Below, piece by piece: positions 21,302-29,151 of a DNA stretch of 64,000 nt. The notes beneath the pieces were generated by a model that saw only the letters and a list, made by a program, of their open reading frames with translations, made no database searches and was not told where the DNA came from. The position numbers and the translations under genes were made by a program. Position 1 is the first letter of the stretch, and each line of letters begins with the position of its first letter. Source of the stretch: a virus; IMG/VR virus record IMGVR_UViG_3300027687_002091, positions 1 through 64,000 of that record. One strand, written 5' to 3'.

Positions 21302-23353
21302 ATGACGAAGTATATCACACATTGGGCCGTGGTTTTTATTACGGCTTTTATCATGATAGGTTTACACTACGGTGATGGTTCCCTGGTGCAAACAGCTCGC
21401 CTTAAGCAATTCGACTTACTTCAGCAAACTGATAAGGCAACATTATCCCAAGATGTTGGCATCGTAACCATTGACGAAGCCGCCATTGAAAAGTACGGTC
21501 AGTGGCCTTGGAAGCGTGATATAATTGCAGATATAATCTGGAAACTTCGCGAAGCAGGTGCTGGTATCATCGTAATCCCTGTTATCATGTCAGAAACAGA
21601 TAGATTAGGTGGTGATATTGAATTAGCCAAAGCACTTGCGGGTAACGGTGTTGTAATAGCACAAGTAGGAAGTACCCAAGCCAATCGTAATGCGGTCCCA
21701 AGAGGCATTGCGAAAATTGGCGAGCCTGTGCCATATATGTTTGAATGGCCAGGTATGTTAGGACCAATCCAATTGCTAGGAGATAATGCCGACGGTGTGG
21801 GCGTGTTGAACACGAATCCAGAAATCGACGGTGTAGTAAGACGAGTACCTCTCCTGATGCGTGTCGGCGAAGATACGTATCCCGCTTTAGCAATTGAAGT
21901 TATTCGTGTTGCAACAGGAAACCCTAGTTACCAAGTTAAGGAAGCTGGCGGTGGAATTGAAGCAGTACGAGTTCCTGGTTACCCAATTATAAAAACAGAT
22001 CCTAATGCACAGATATGGTTACGTTGGAATAAAGAATTCGAAACTATTAGTGCGGCTTCAGATGATTATAGATTATTTGAAGGTAAGACTGTTATTATAG
22101 GAGTAACCGCAGAAGGCATAGGTGGTTTAATCGCTAGTCCGACTGGACCACAACACAACTATATACCAGCCGCAGTAACACTTCAAACTGTGATAGATGG
22201 CGATCAAATCGAGCGTCCCTATTGGGCATTCTTAGCAGAGCTTATCACAACCGGACTACTAGGCATAGCTTTAGTGTGCGTTGGAAGGTTTGCCCCTTAC
22301 TGGTTAGCTGGAGGATTATTAGTTGTGTTTGTGGGAGGACTCACTTATGGCGTACACTATGCATGGGTAAACTATTTGTACTTGTTAGATGGTACAATGC
22401 CTATGGTAACAATATTTGTAGTAGGCTTACATGCAATTTTTAATAGATTTGTAAGTGAGTATACACAGAAACAAGCAATTAAGAAACAGTTTGGGGGCTA
22501 TGCTAGTCCTACTGTAGTTAAACTGTTACAAGAGAATCCAGCACTTATCAAAGACGGTCAGAAGAAAGAAGTCTCAATTGTATTCTCAGACTTGCGTGGC
22601 TTTACTCCTTTGGGCGAAAGCTTCGGTGATGACGTTAAAGGATTGACTAAGATTATGAATGGGTATATGGACAGCATTACGCAACCTGTACTCGACAGTG
22701 ACGGAATGATTATTAAATACATTGGGGACGCAAGTATGCACATACACAATGCACCCATAGACGATGTAAATCACGCTAAGACAGCAGTACAGTGCGGCTT
22801 AGACATGCTTAAAGCAGTGGAGAAGTTCAATGACGAAGTTATTAAACCAGAAGGAAGACCACCAGTTGGAATGGGGGCAGGAATCAATACCGGCCTTGGC
22901 TATATTGGAGAAATGGGTAGCACCGCAAGACATTCGTACGATGTACTCGGGGACGCCGTTAGTACAGCCGCAAGAATTGAAAGCAAGTGTAAAGAATACG
23001 GTTGCGTCCTCTTAGTAGGAGGAGCTACAGTTGAACAATGTAAAGATGACTTTATGTTCCTTAAAGTAGACGACTTAGCTGTTAAAGGTAAAACAGTTGG
23101 TGTTGCTATATACACAGTATTAGATGATGTTAAGAAGCATTACGAAGCAAGCAAACGCAGACACGATGGAATGCATACACTATATCAGCAACAGAAGTTT
23201 AGTGAAGCAATTAAAGAGTGCGATAAGTTAAAGCCGCAGTTTGAAGGCAAACTAGAAGGCTATTACGACATGTGGATTGAACGCTGTGAGTATATGCTAA
23301 CACAAGACTTGCCTAAGGATTGGAATGGCGTGTTTATTGCGACTTCGAAGTAG
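21302..23353 (+). CDS. CHASE2-domain adenylate/guanylate cyclase
   Basis: 683 residues. An N-terminal membrane segment (ITHWAVVFITAFIMIGLHY) is followed by an extracytoplasmic CHASE2 domain (about 35-300, with VGIVTIDEAAIEKYGQWPW, a family hallmark), three membrane helices (about 305-385) and a class III cyclase domain (about 415-610). Catalytic features: metal Asp in VSIVFSDLRGFTPLG, KYIGDASMHIHNAP with the second metal Asp, GINTGLGYIGEMGS, and DVLGDAVSTAARIESKC. It should turn a periplasmic signal, perhaps via the FecR protein, into cAMP or cGMP. Substrate specificity is not assigned. Confidence 0.93.
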   Translation: MTKYITHWAVVFITAFIMIGLHYGDGSLVQTARLKQFDLLQQTDKATLSQDVGIVTIDEAAIEKYGQWPWKRDIIADIIWKLREAGAGIIVIPVIMSETDRLGGDIELAKALAGNGVVIAQVGSTQANRNAVPRGIAKIGEPVPYMFEWPGMLGPIQLLGDNADGVGVLNTNPEIDGVVRRVPLLMRVGEDTYPALAIEVIRVATGNPSYQVKEAGGGIEAVRVPGYPIIKTDPNAQIWLRWNKEFETISAASDDYRLFEGKTVIIGVTAEGIGGLIASPTGPQHNYIPAAVTLQTVIDGDQIERPYWAFLAELITTGLLGIALVCVGRFAPYWLAGGLLVVFVGGLTYGVHYAWVNYLYLLDGTMPMVTIFVVGLHAIFNRFVSEYTQKQAIKKQFGGYASPTVVKLLQENPALIKDGQKKEVSIVFSDLRGFTPLGESFGDDVKGLTKIMNGYMDSITQPVLDSDGMIIKYIGDASMHIHNAPIDDVNHAKTAVQCGLDMLKAVEKFNDEVIKPEGRPPVGMGAGINTGLGYIGEMGSTARHSYDVLGDAVSTAARIESKCKEYGCVLLVGGATVEQCKDDFMFLKVDDLAVKGKTVGVAIYTVLDDVKKHYEASKRRHDGMHTLYQQQKFSEAIKECDKLKPQFEGKLEGYYDMWIERCEYMLTQDLPKDWNGVFIATSK

Positions 23354-23510
23354 CTTTAGCTTTTAGGTATTCTTCAATCTTATCACACACATTTTCATGA
23401 TCATACATAGCTTCAGCGGTATACTGTTTACCGCAAGCTAGACATTCGTATATATCATCTGCTTTGATTATACGTGCTTCGCCAGCAGGCTGAAAACTAT
23501 CCGTGTTCAT
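23334..23510 (-). CDS. Small zinc-finger-like protein
   Basis: 58 residues on the minus strand from ATG 23510, which follows CAAGGT. The motif ECLACGKQYTAEAMYDHENVC is a C-x2-C...H-x3-C finger over about residues 22-42, then a Lys/Glu-rich tail. The same frame is open upstream to 23618, but that extension overlaps a better Cys-rich gene, so I use the internal start. Its end overlaps the cyclase gene on the other strand by 20 bases. Confidence 0.55.
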   Translation of the reverse strand: MNTDSFQPAGEARIIKADDIYECLACGKQYTAEAMYDHENVCDKIEEYLKAKATSKSQ

Positions 23511-23646
23511 ACCTTGAAGCTGACTTTGGAACATCTCTACAGTCTTTGCAGTTGCATTTAAAACAGACGTCATTTGCACACTCTTCGCAGTCTTCGTCTC
23601 TATGGCACTTATGTCCACATGTACTACATTGGCTGTCGTCGATCAA
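23497..23646 (-). CDS. Cysteine-rich 49-residue protein
   Basis: A short minus-strand frame from TTG 23646, overlapping the stop of the upstream membrane-protein gene (ATTGATC). The product has nine Cys in 30 residues: CSTCGHKCHRDEDC then EECANDVCFKCNCKDC, suggesting metal binding. It ends in TAG at 23497-23499 and overlaps the start of the following zinc-finger gene (TATGAACACGGATAG). The dense Cys spacing is unlikely by chance, but the gene is not supported by any homologue I can name. Confidence 0.55.
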   Translation of the reverse strand: MIDDSQCSTCGHKCHRDEDCEECANDVCFKCNCKDCRDVPKSASRYEHG

Positions 23647-23972
23647 TCTTTTTTACCCGTACTATTAAAAGGGTTGTTAGTTGTGTCTGAATACTTTGCA
23701 ACTATATCTTCTAGTTCAGCTCTACGTGCTTTATCTAATTTAGCTTCGTTTTCTAATACCATGCTTAACTTTGTGTTTAAGCGAATGATATCATTGTCTA
23801 ACATGCGTACACGATCAACTAGTTTAATTAGTGTACCCATAGTAGCACCTATAACAGGATCAATAGTTTCAGTTACCCACTTCCATATAAAGTATATAAA
23901 ATACCCCATACCTAATGCGGCAACTACTGGAAATCCTAGGTCTTTAATTGTGTTAGTTAAGTCTGCTTCCAT
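23643..23972 (-). CDS. Membrane protein with coiled-coil tail (paralogue A)
   Basis: 109 residues. The N-terminal LTNTIKDLGFPVVAALGMGY starts a membrane segment, followed by a coiled coil (about residues 45-95) and a polar C-terminus. It is similar in layout and opening sequence to the protein at 24193-24471 (KDLGFPIAGALGAGAFVF). Small proteins with one membrane helix and a coiled tail can be holins or spanin-like, but that is only a possibility here. Confidence 0.6.
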   Translation of the reverse strand: MEADLTNTIKDLGFPVVAALGMGYFIYFIWKWVTETIDPVIGATMGTLIKLVDRVRMLDNDIIRLNTKLSMVLENEAKLDKARRAELEDIVAKYSDTTNNPFNSTGKKD

Positions 23973-23975
23973 ATA

Positions 23976-24179
23976 CTAAGCTAGTTCCTCTTTCTTTGAT
24001 CCGTGTTTAATTACCATTTCTGATAGTTCATCTGACTTAACTAGCCAACCATCTTCATTAACAATAAACACATCGCCGGGCTTATATAATCCTGCGTCCA
24101 TTACTTCAGTTGGAGTGTCACCTTCGACTTTAAAGCCTTTACCTGGTAAGCTATTAATTGTATAATCTACCCACATCAT
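23976..24179 (-). CDS. Small hypothetical protein
   Basis: 67 residues from ATG 24179 (tandem ATG ATG), chosen because AAAGGAG lies just upstream. MMWVDYTINSLPGKGFKVEG and KPGDVFIVNEDGWLVKSDEL suggest a small beta-rich soluble protein. It sits between the two paralogous membrane-protein genes. No family is recognised. Confidence 0.55.
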   Translation of the reverse strand: MMWVDYTINSLPGKGFKVEGDTPTEVMDAGLYKPGDVFIVNEDGWLVKSDELSEMVIKHGSKKEELA

Positions 24180-24192
24180 TTTAGTCTCTCCT

Positions 24193-24471
24193 TTAATCGC
24201 GTCTTGCATCGTCCTTGCCTTCGTTAGCGGCAATTCTGTCTACGTTTGGTTTAATATGTAGTGCGTGGCTCATTAATGCATCAATCTTAACTAAGTCGTT
24301 GTTCATAGTTTGAACACGATTGTCAAGAGATCCAATAATATTTTTGAGTGTAGTTACTGAATCAGTAACTCCAGCTAGTATAAATTTTAGTGTTAGGAAA
24401 ACAAAGGCCCCTGCACCCAGTGCTCCGGCTATTGGAAACCCCAAATCTTTTGCTAATGTTAAAAAATCCAT
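24193..24471 (-). CDS. Membrane protein with coiled-coil tail (paralogue B)
   Basis: 92 residues; LAKDLGFPIAGALGAGAFVF and the following hydrophobic residues make one membrane helix, then a heptad-like region (TLKNIIGSLDNRVQTMNNDL) and a charged tail. Shared KDLGFP opening with paralogue A shows a duplication. Late lysis or envelope function is possible but unproven. Confidence 0.6.
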   Translation of the reverse strand: MDFLTLAKDLGFPIAGALGAGAFVFLTLKFILAGVTDSVTTLKNIIGSLDNRVQTMNNDLVKIDALMSHALHIKPNVDRIAANEGKDDARRD

Positions 24472-24544
24472 ATTTACTTTGCCCTCTATACTTCGTTGAC
24501 CCTACTATTATTTAGCCGGTTTAGTAGTGCAACAAACACACATT

Positions 24545-24552
24545 TTATAAAT
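24545..24552 (+). promoter_or_regulatory. T4-late-like box before the peroxiredoxin gene
   Basis: TATAAATA exactly matches the T4 late consensus, 44 bases upstream of ATG 24596, in the 124-base divergent region. Confidence 0.5.
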
Positions 24553-24595
24553 ATTTGTATAGTATATCATACTATTAACTCAGGAGATAATTAAT

Positions 24596-25135
24596 ATGAT
24601 TGAAGGTTTTAGATTACCTAAAGTGACATTTAAAACAAGAATCCGTGACGAAGAAGAAGTCAACGGTGACAATCCATATCGTTGGCAGGACACTACTACC
24701 GACGATTACTTTAAAGGTAAACGTGTAGTATTGTTTAGCTTGCCAGGTGCGTTTACGCCTACTTGCAGTGAATATCAGCTACCGGGCTTTGAAGAAAACT
24801 ACGATAAAATTCGTAATTTTGATATTGACGAAGTATACTGTATGAGCGTTAATGATGCATTTGTAATGAATGCCTGGTCAAAGTCTATGGATATTCAAAA
24901 CGTAAAATGCATTCCAGATGGAAGCGGTAACATGACCCGTTTCTTAGGCATGCTTATTGGTAAGAACCATTTAGGATTTGGTCTACGTAGCTGGCGCTTT
25001 ATGTGTGTTATTAATGACGGCGTAGTAGAGCAGTGGTGGCAAGAGCCAGGTATTAACAATGACGGGTTAGATGAAGATCCGTATGAGCAGTCAACACCGT
25101 TGAATTGTATCGAGTACCTAAAAGGCAATATATAA
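24596..25135 (+). CDS. Peroxiredoxin, Prx5-like
   Basis: 179 residues of the AhpC/Prx5 redoxin family. RVVLFSLPGAFTPTCSEYQL contains the peroxidatic Cys and the conserved Pro/Thr; VYCMSVNDAFVMNAWSKSM and GNMTRFLGMLIGK are typical of Prx5. It would remove peroxides during infection, using glutaredoxin or thioredoxin as reductant. A CAGGAG site precedes the ATG. Confidence 0.88.
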   Translation: MIEGFRLPKVTFKTRIRDEEEVNGDNPYRWQDTTTDDYFKGKRVVLFSLPGAFTPTCSEYQLPGFEENYDKIRNFDIDEVYCMSVNDAFVMNAWSKSMDIQNVKCIPDGSGNMTRFLGMLIGKNHLGFGLRSWRFMCVINDGVVEQWWQEPGINNDGLDEDPYEQSTPLNCIEYLKGNI

Positions 25136-25156
25136 TGAGCAGACAACGGTGTGACG

Positions 25157-25330
25157 ATGATTAAAAGTATATGGAAATATTGGTGCAAGGCTATGGGTAG
25201 TAGTGCATACAATGACAATAAGAAAGATGACCATATACATTTGATTATTAGAACGCCGTGGTTTGTATTACATATAGTGACTTGTCTAATGATAATCGCA
25301 GGTAATGGCAGAGTGCTAGGATGGTGGTAA
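25157..25330 (+). CDS. Small membrane protein
   Basis: 57 residues from ATG 25157. A basic, aromatic N-terminus (MIKSIWKYWCKAMGSSAYND) is followed by a single hydrophobic helix (TPWFVLHIVTCLMIIAG) and GRVLGWW. Similar short proteins seem to occur in other marine T4-like phages; the role is unknown. Confidence 0.5.
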   Translation: MIKSIWKYWCKAMGSSAYNDNKKDDHIHLIIRTPWFVLHIVTCLMIIAGNGRVLGWW

Positions 25331-25336
25331 AAACTT

Positions 25337-25522
25337 ATGACTGACGAACAACACAAACAAGCATACCGATTGTTTTGGTTAACAAAAGGACACTTTAACA
25401 CAACTGAAGAAACTATTCTTGCATCAGCAAAAGGATACTTTAATAGACTTTGGACTAATAATGAAAGAGCTGTTTATGCCGAAGAAGGCTTTGAAGAAGC
25501 ATACGAGAATCGACATAATTGA
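25337..25522 (+). CDS. Small hypothetical protein
   Basis: 61 residues, predicted helical and acidic (LFWLTKGHFNTTEETILASA, NERAVYAEEGFEEAYEN). Starts six bases after the upstream stop and its TGA overlaps the next ATG. Confidence 0.45.
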   Translation: MTDEQHKQAYRLFWLTKGHFNTTEETILASAKGYFNRLWTNNERAVYAEEGFEEAYENRHN

Positions 25523-25812
25523 TGAGATTTTTTCTAACTCAATGTGAATACAAATGGTCACATGCACACAAGAGAATGGAAACCTTATGGGTGCGTCGAG
25601 AGTTAGGAGATGAACTTTCAAAGTACATTGTAAAACAAGGCTATAAGTTAGTATTAATAAGATCAAAATCACAATCGTTACCTGAGGATTTATATTGTAG
25701 ATGTGACATCTATGTTGATATTCCAAATAACAAAGAATCAACATTGTTTGCACTTAAATATAGTAAAGCACTACCATTAAAAAGAGGAAAGTATGATAAC
25801 GAATATTGGTAA
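25522..25812 (+). CDS. Small hypothetical protein
   Basis: 96 residues beginning at ATG 25522, overlapping the preceding stop by one base. Beta-rich appearance (KLVLIRSKSQS, YCRCDIYVDI). It overlaps the GNAT gene by 20 bases; GAGGAAAG within its 3' end is that gene's ribosome site. No family is recognised. Confidence 0.45.
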   Translation: MRFFLTQCEYKWSHAHKRMETLWVRRELGDELSKYIVKQGYKLVLIRSKSQSLPEDLYCRCDIYVDIPNNKESTLFALKYSKALPLKRGKYDNEYW

Positions 25813-26266
25813 AGAAGTAGTAGAAAGTATTATAAAGGACGATCCTGTTAGACCGCATTTGACAACCGATTTTAGAACTAGTTCTAATAGAGAAGTCTAT
25901 GCACTATACGAAGACAAGTATGCAGAACAGCATTTTCCCTCTGATGATATCAAAGCAATTATATGTGTAGCATACACAAATGAAGTTCCTAAAAATGAAT
26001 ACGAACTTGAGCTGTTTAGTCAGGCCGCATGCCAAGACGGTCAACAAGGACATATTGCAGTATTTTATACCGTTTGGAGCTACGCAAAGGGAGCAGGCCG
26101 ACAAGTAGTATTTGATGTTGCAAAACACCTTGTTGAAAGTGAAAGAGCTAAAAAATTCGTAACTTTAAGCCCATTAACTACAATGGCAGAACGTTTTCAC
26201 TTACGAAACGGCGCCGAACTAATTTCAAAACACGATTCTTGTCAGAATTTTGAGTATACTTTATAA
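25793..26266 (+). CDS. GNAT-like acetyltransferase
   Basis: 157 residues. IKAIICVAYTNEVP, HIAVFYTVWSYAKGAGRQVV (acetyl-CoA-loop-like Gly pattern) and ERAKKFVTLSPLTTMAERFH with RNGAEL fit the GNAT fold; similar proteins occur in marine T4-like phages. The substrate is unknown. The stop lies within the next promoter's upstream box. Confidence 0.6.
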   Translation: MITNIGKEVVESIIKDDPVRPHLTTDFRTSSNREVYALYEDKYAEQHFPSDDIKAIICVAYTNEVPKNEYELELFSQAACQDGQQGHIAVFYTVWSYAKGAGRQVVFDVAKHLVESERAKKFVTLSPLTTMAERFHLRNGAELISKHDSCQNFEYTL

Positions 26267-26304
26267 CCAAAACACTTGACTAATCGTACAAAATTGTGTA
26301 TAAT
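26266..26304 (+). promoter_or_regulatory. Early promoter with ACCAAAACAC box
   Basis: ACCAAAACAC (26266-26275), TTGACT (26276-26281), 17-base spacer, TATAAT (26299-26304), driving the SprT-like gene at 26329. Confidence 0.75.
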
Positions 26305-26328
26305 TGTATGTATTAGTTAGGAGTGATT

Positions 26329-26763
26329 ATGTTTTTAGAAGTTATCGGCGGTTCAAAATCTCAAAAGAAACATACCCAAGGCATGGTTGAATTCTGTGCT
26401 AATAAACTAATGCCACGTTTATATAATTTGGATATTACTGTCCGTTTGTGTAAGCCTAAAGGTGCATTAGGTTATTGTTTAGAATTAGAAGATAAAAGAA
26501 CCTTTGAATTAGAAATTGATCAAACACAACCGTTACGTCAGTTACTTGAAACTGTAGCACACGAAATGGTACATGTTAAACAATATGCAAGACGTGAGTT
26601 GCACCCAAGCAAAGAGGCTTGGTTAGGCAAAACTGTTAATCCTAAAAAAGTAAGTTATTGGGATTTGCCCTGGGAAATTGAAGCACATGGGCGAGAAGTA
26701 GGGTTATTTGTAAGGTATTGTGAGGAAAATAAGTTAGGAAAGTATAAATGGACAAATCTGTAA
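26329..26763 (+). CDS. SprT-like zinc metalloprotease
   Basis: 144 residues from ATG 26329 behind TAGGAG. LLETVAHEMVHVKQYARREL contains the HExxH zinc motif, and the WEIEAHGREVG segment supplies the third ligand region. SprT-domain proteins act on protein-DNA adducts (as Spartan does) or other targets; here it could serve phage protein turnover. It follows a consensus early promoter. Confidence 0.8.
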   Translation: MFLEVIGGSKSQKKHTQGMVEFCANKLMPRLYNLDITVRLCKPKGALGYCLELEDKRTFELEIDQTQPLRQLLETVAHEMVHVKQYARRELHPSKEAWLGKTVNPKKVSYWDLPWEIEAHGREVGLFVRYCEENKLGKYKWTNL

Positions 26764-26784
26764 TAAATAGGTATATAATAAATT

Positions 26785-27348
26785 ATGCCTAAATACGATA
26801 GTTGGAACAGCTCAGATGCAGTAGATAGATCGTTACTTGATAACGACATACACTATCTAAGCGGAGAGATTACTAACGAAAATATAGGTGAAGCCATTAA
26901 ATGGATTATTAGTGCTAACCTAATAAAAAAACCTAAACGAACACTTGAACTTTATGTTAATACTACAGGCGGGGATCTATACGAGATGTTTGCCCTTATT
27001 GATGTTATGAAGAATAGTTACCACAACATAAGCACAGTAGGTATTGGTGCTGTTATGAGTGCAGGGTTTATGATCTTTGCAAGTGGCACAAAAGGATATC
27101 GTTGGATTGGTAAGAACGCCGGCATCATGAATCATCAACACAGTGATAACATGGACGCTAAGATGCATGATATGAAAGCACAGATGAAAGAAAACAAAAA
27201 CTGTGAAATGAGATGTATGCAAATACTACGTGAAGCAACAGGTATGACTGTACCAGAAGTTAATACTAAATTTATTAAGAACCCTTCCGATCAATACTAC
27301 ACAGCCAAACAATTGGTTGATTTAGGTATAGCAGACGACATTTTATAG
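26785..27348 (+). CDS. ClpP-like serine protease 1
   Basis: 187 residues of the ClpP/crotonase fold, divergent. Catalytic candidates are S92 in VGIGAVMSAGFMIFASG, H117 in IMNHQHSD and D169 in NPSDQYYTAKQLVDLG. ELYVNTTGGDLYEMF is the conserved substrate-binding strand. The N-terminal part differs from true ClpP, like other phage ClpP-like proteins. It lacks a clear Shine-Dalgarno; a late-like box (26762-26769) lies ten bases before the likely mRNA start. Confidence 0.85.
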   Translation: MPKYDSWNSSDAVDRSLLDNDIHYLSGEITNENIGEAIKWIISANLIKKPKRTLELYVNTTGGDLYEMFALIDVMKNSYHNISTVGIGAVMSAGFMIFASGTKGYRWIGKNAGIMNHQHSDNMDAKMHDMKAQMKENKNCEMRCMQILREATGMTVPEVNTKFIKNPSDQYYTAKQLVDLGIADDIL

Positions 27349-27349
27349 G

Positions 27350-27378
27350 TTGACAACTCAAACTTAAGGTGCTATAAT
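27350..27378 (+). promoter_or_regulatory. Consensus sigma70-type promoter
   Basis: TTGACA (27350-27355), 17-base spacer, TATAAT (27373-27378), beginning right after the ClpP-like 1 stop; drives the genes from 27410 to clpP. Confidence 0.82.
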
Positions 27379-27409
27379 ACTTGTAACAATTAAATAATAG
27401 GCACACACA

Positions 27410-28141
27410 ATGATTAGCGATGTTAAAATTAAAAACGGATATCTAAGTAAGGATTCACTTGCATTGAAAACAGTTCCTACACAAGAAGCACTTGCTATGG
27501 CCGTTGCGGCACAACGTATTAACGGTGCTTATATAAAAGACACTAGACGCTTTTCGGAACCTGATAACAAAACACAGTTTAGCAACAAAGAAATTGTAAA
27601 GTTTGCTTTTGAACAACGTCCAGGTATGCTACCTATGGACTTTATACGCCCTACTCCAACAGCAGACGACTATGCTGAAGTAGCAGAAATACATAAGTGG
27701 ATGAAGCGTTACGTATTACTTGGACTAGGTGAACTTGATGATTTTAAAAAAGACATGATCCAATCTGTATCACAAGACACTGTGATAAAAAACAACTTAG
27801 GTCGTGTCGCTTTTATTCCAGAATTTGTAAAACGTGATCAACATGAGAGCGGACTTAAAAAAGAAATTCGTATAGAGTATAGAAACTCACAATACTTAGG
27901 TAAAGAAAAAGATGTAGTTGAAGGTGTTGTTAAGATCCTTGACAAGCGTTTCAGTACACAATGGGATAGCTATAACTACACAGCAGTTATGGACGGTGAC
28001 TTAGTAAGTTTTATGAACAAGTTTGAATACAACGTAGGCGACATGAAACGTATTAAAGCAAAGGTAAAGATACAAACACAAAATAAATTGTTTAGTGCAA
28101 ACGAAACTAGACTTAACTACGTTAAACTTTATAAGGTATAA
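27410..28141 (+). CDS. Conserved phage protein of unknown function
   Basis: 243 residues, soluble. Features include QEALAMAVAAQRINGAYIKD, FAFEQRPGMLPMDFIRPTP and a Lys/Tyr-rich C-terminal part with beta strands (FEYNVGDMKRIKAKVKIQTQ). No motif reveals a function; the early promoter suggests a role in takeover or replication. The next gene starts two bases later. Confidence 0.6.
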   Translation: MISDVKIKNGYLSKDSLALKTVPTQEALAMAVAAQRINGAYIKDTRRFSEPDNKTQFSNKEIVKFAFEQRPGMLPMDFIRPTPTADDYAEVAEIHKWMKRYVLLGLGELDDFKKDMIQSVSQDTVIKNNLGRVAFIPEFVKRDQHESGLKKEIRIEYRNSQYLGKEKDVVEGVVKILDKRFSTQWDSYNYTAVMDGDLVSFMNKFEYNVGDMKRIKAKVKIQTQNKLFSANETRLNYVKLYKV

Positions 28142-28143
28142 AC

Positions 28144-28365
28144 ATGGAAGTATTTGACGACAAGTGTACAATAACATGTACAAACAATGATAAAGTTGCA
28201 GAAGCAGAAATTGATAACTTTAGAGAAAAAGAGTCAATGAATGTGTTTATGGCAACTAACAAAATACATATGAAATATAATGGAAGGGTCTACGTAGGTA
28301 ATGCATTTGGTTTTGAATTTACTACGCCAGGACCTAGATCATATAAAGTAAAGGAAGGAAGATAA
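28144..28365 (+). CDS. Small hypothetical protein
   Basis: 73 residues, beta-rich: NVFMATNKIHMKYNGRVYVG, NAFGFEFTTPGPRSYKVK. It overlaps the next start by one base (TAATGAG). Probably co-translated in the clpP operon. Confidence 0.5.
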   Translation: MEVFDDKCTITCTNNDKVAEAEIDNFREKESMNVFMATNKIHMKYNGRVYVGNAFGFEFTTPGPRSYKVKEGR

Positions 28366-28568
28366 TGAGCAAGCAACCAGATGGACCATTTGTAAGTGCG
28401 TTTGAAAACGATACCACAGGTGTAGTGAAACAAGAACTTATTACATATCGTGTTAAAGATGGTATGTTACGTAAGGAAGTAACAACAAGACAATTTTCAT
28501 CAGGCGGTGACTACCATGATAGTCAAAGTATTTCTCCGCTAGTAAGACAGGAGAAAATGGATGCCTAA
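28365..28568 (+). CDS. Small hypothetical protein
   Basis: 67 residues with [20 protein letters not shown] and [21 protein letters not shown] precedes ATG 28365. Its last bases overlap the clpP start by eight bases, indicating coupling to clpP. Confidence 0.5.
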   Translation: MSKQPDGPFVSAFENDTTGVVKQELITYRVKDGMLRKEVTTRQFSSGGDYHDSQSISPLVRQEKMDA

Positions 28569-29151
28569 TCTAGTACCAGTAGTTATTGAAAAGGAATCAA
28601 GAGGCGAACGTAGTTACGACATTTATAGTAGACTACTAAAGGATAGAATTATTATGCTTGATACTGATGTTAATTCAGTTTCATGTAGTTTAGTTGTATC
28701 ACAGTTATTATTCTTAGAATCACAATCACCAGGTAAGCCTATTAGTTTTTATATTAATAGCCCGGGTGGTGTTATTAGTGACGGACTAAGTGTTTATGAT
28801 ACAATGCAATTTATTAAGTCACCTGTACATACTATTGTAATGGGACAAGCATGTTCAATGGGTTCGTTCTTAGCACAAGCAGGCGAAGCAGGACATCGAA
28901 TGATGTTGCCACATGCAAGACACATGATACATCAGCCAAGTGGCGGTGCTCGTGGTATGGCAAGTGATATTGAAATTTCGTACAACGAAATTATGCATTA
29001 TAAAAAAATGTTAACTGAACTTTATGTTAAGCATAACAGTAAAGGTAAAACGTTTGATGACTTTACTAAAGACATGGATAGAGATACTTTTATGTCTGCA
29101 CAAGAAGCTCTTGATTATGGGCTAATTGATAAAATTGTAGAAAAAGTATAA
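28561..29151 (+). CDS. clpP: ATP-dependent Clp protease proteolytic subunit
   Basis: 196 residues, close to canonical ClpP. N-terminal [20 protein letters not shown], substrate strand [20 protein letters not shown], catalytic S99 in [12 protein letters not shown]124 in MIHQPSGG and D175 in DMDRDTFMS. The axial-loop start (LVPVVIEKE) and handle region are present, so it could assemble with a host Clp ATPase. The window also has a divergent ClpP-like gene and ClpS, but no ATPase. Confidence 0.96.
   Translation: MPNLVPVVIEKESRGERSYDIYSRLLKDRIIMLDTDVNSVSCSLVVSQLLFLESQSPGKPISFYINSPGGVISDGLSVYDTMQFIKSPVHTIVMGQACSMGSFLAQAGEAGHRMMLPHARHMIHQPSGGARGMASDIEISYNEIMHYKKMLTELYVKHNSKGKTFDDFTKDMDRDTFMSAQEALDYGLIDKIVEKV

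Noticed and set aside
23334-23618. The full 94-residue minus-strand frame as one gene
   Set aside because: Its first 36 residues are low-information and overlap the better supported Cys-rich gene; an internal ATG at 23510 has a ribosome site.
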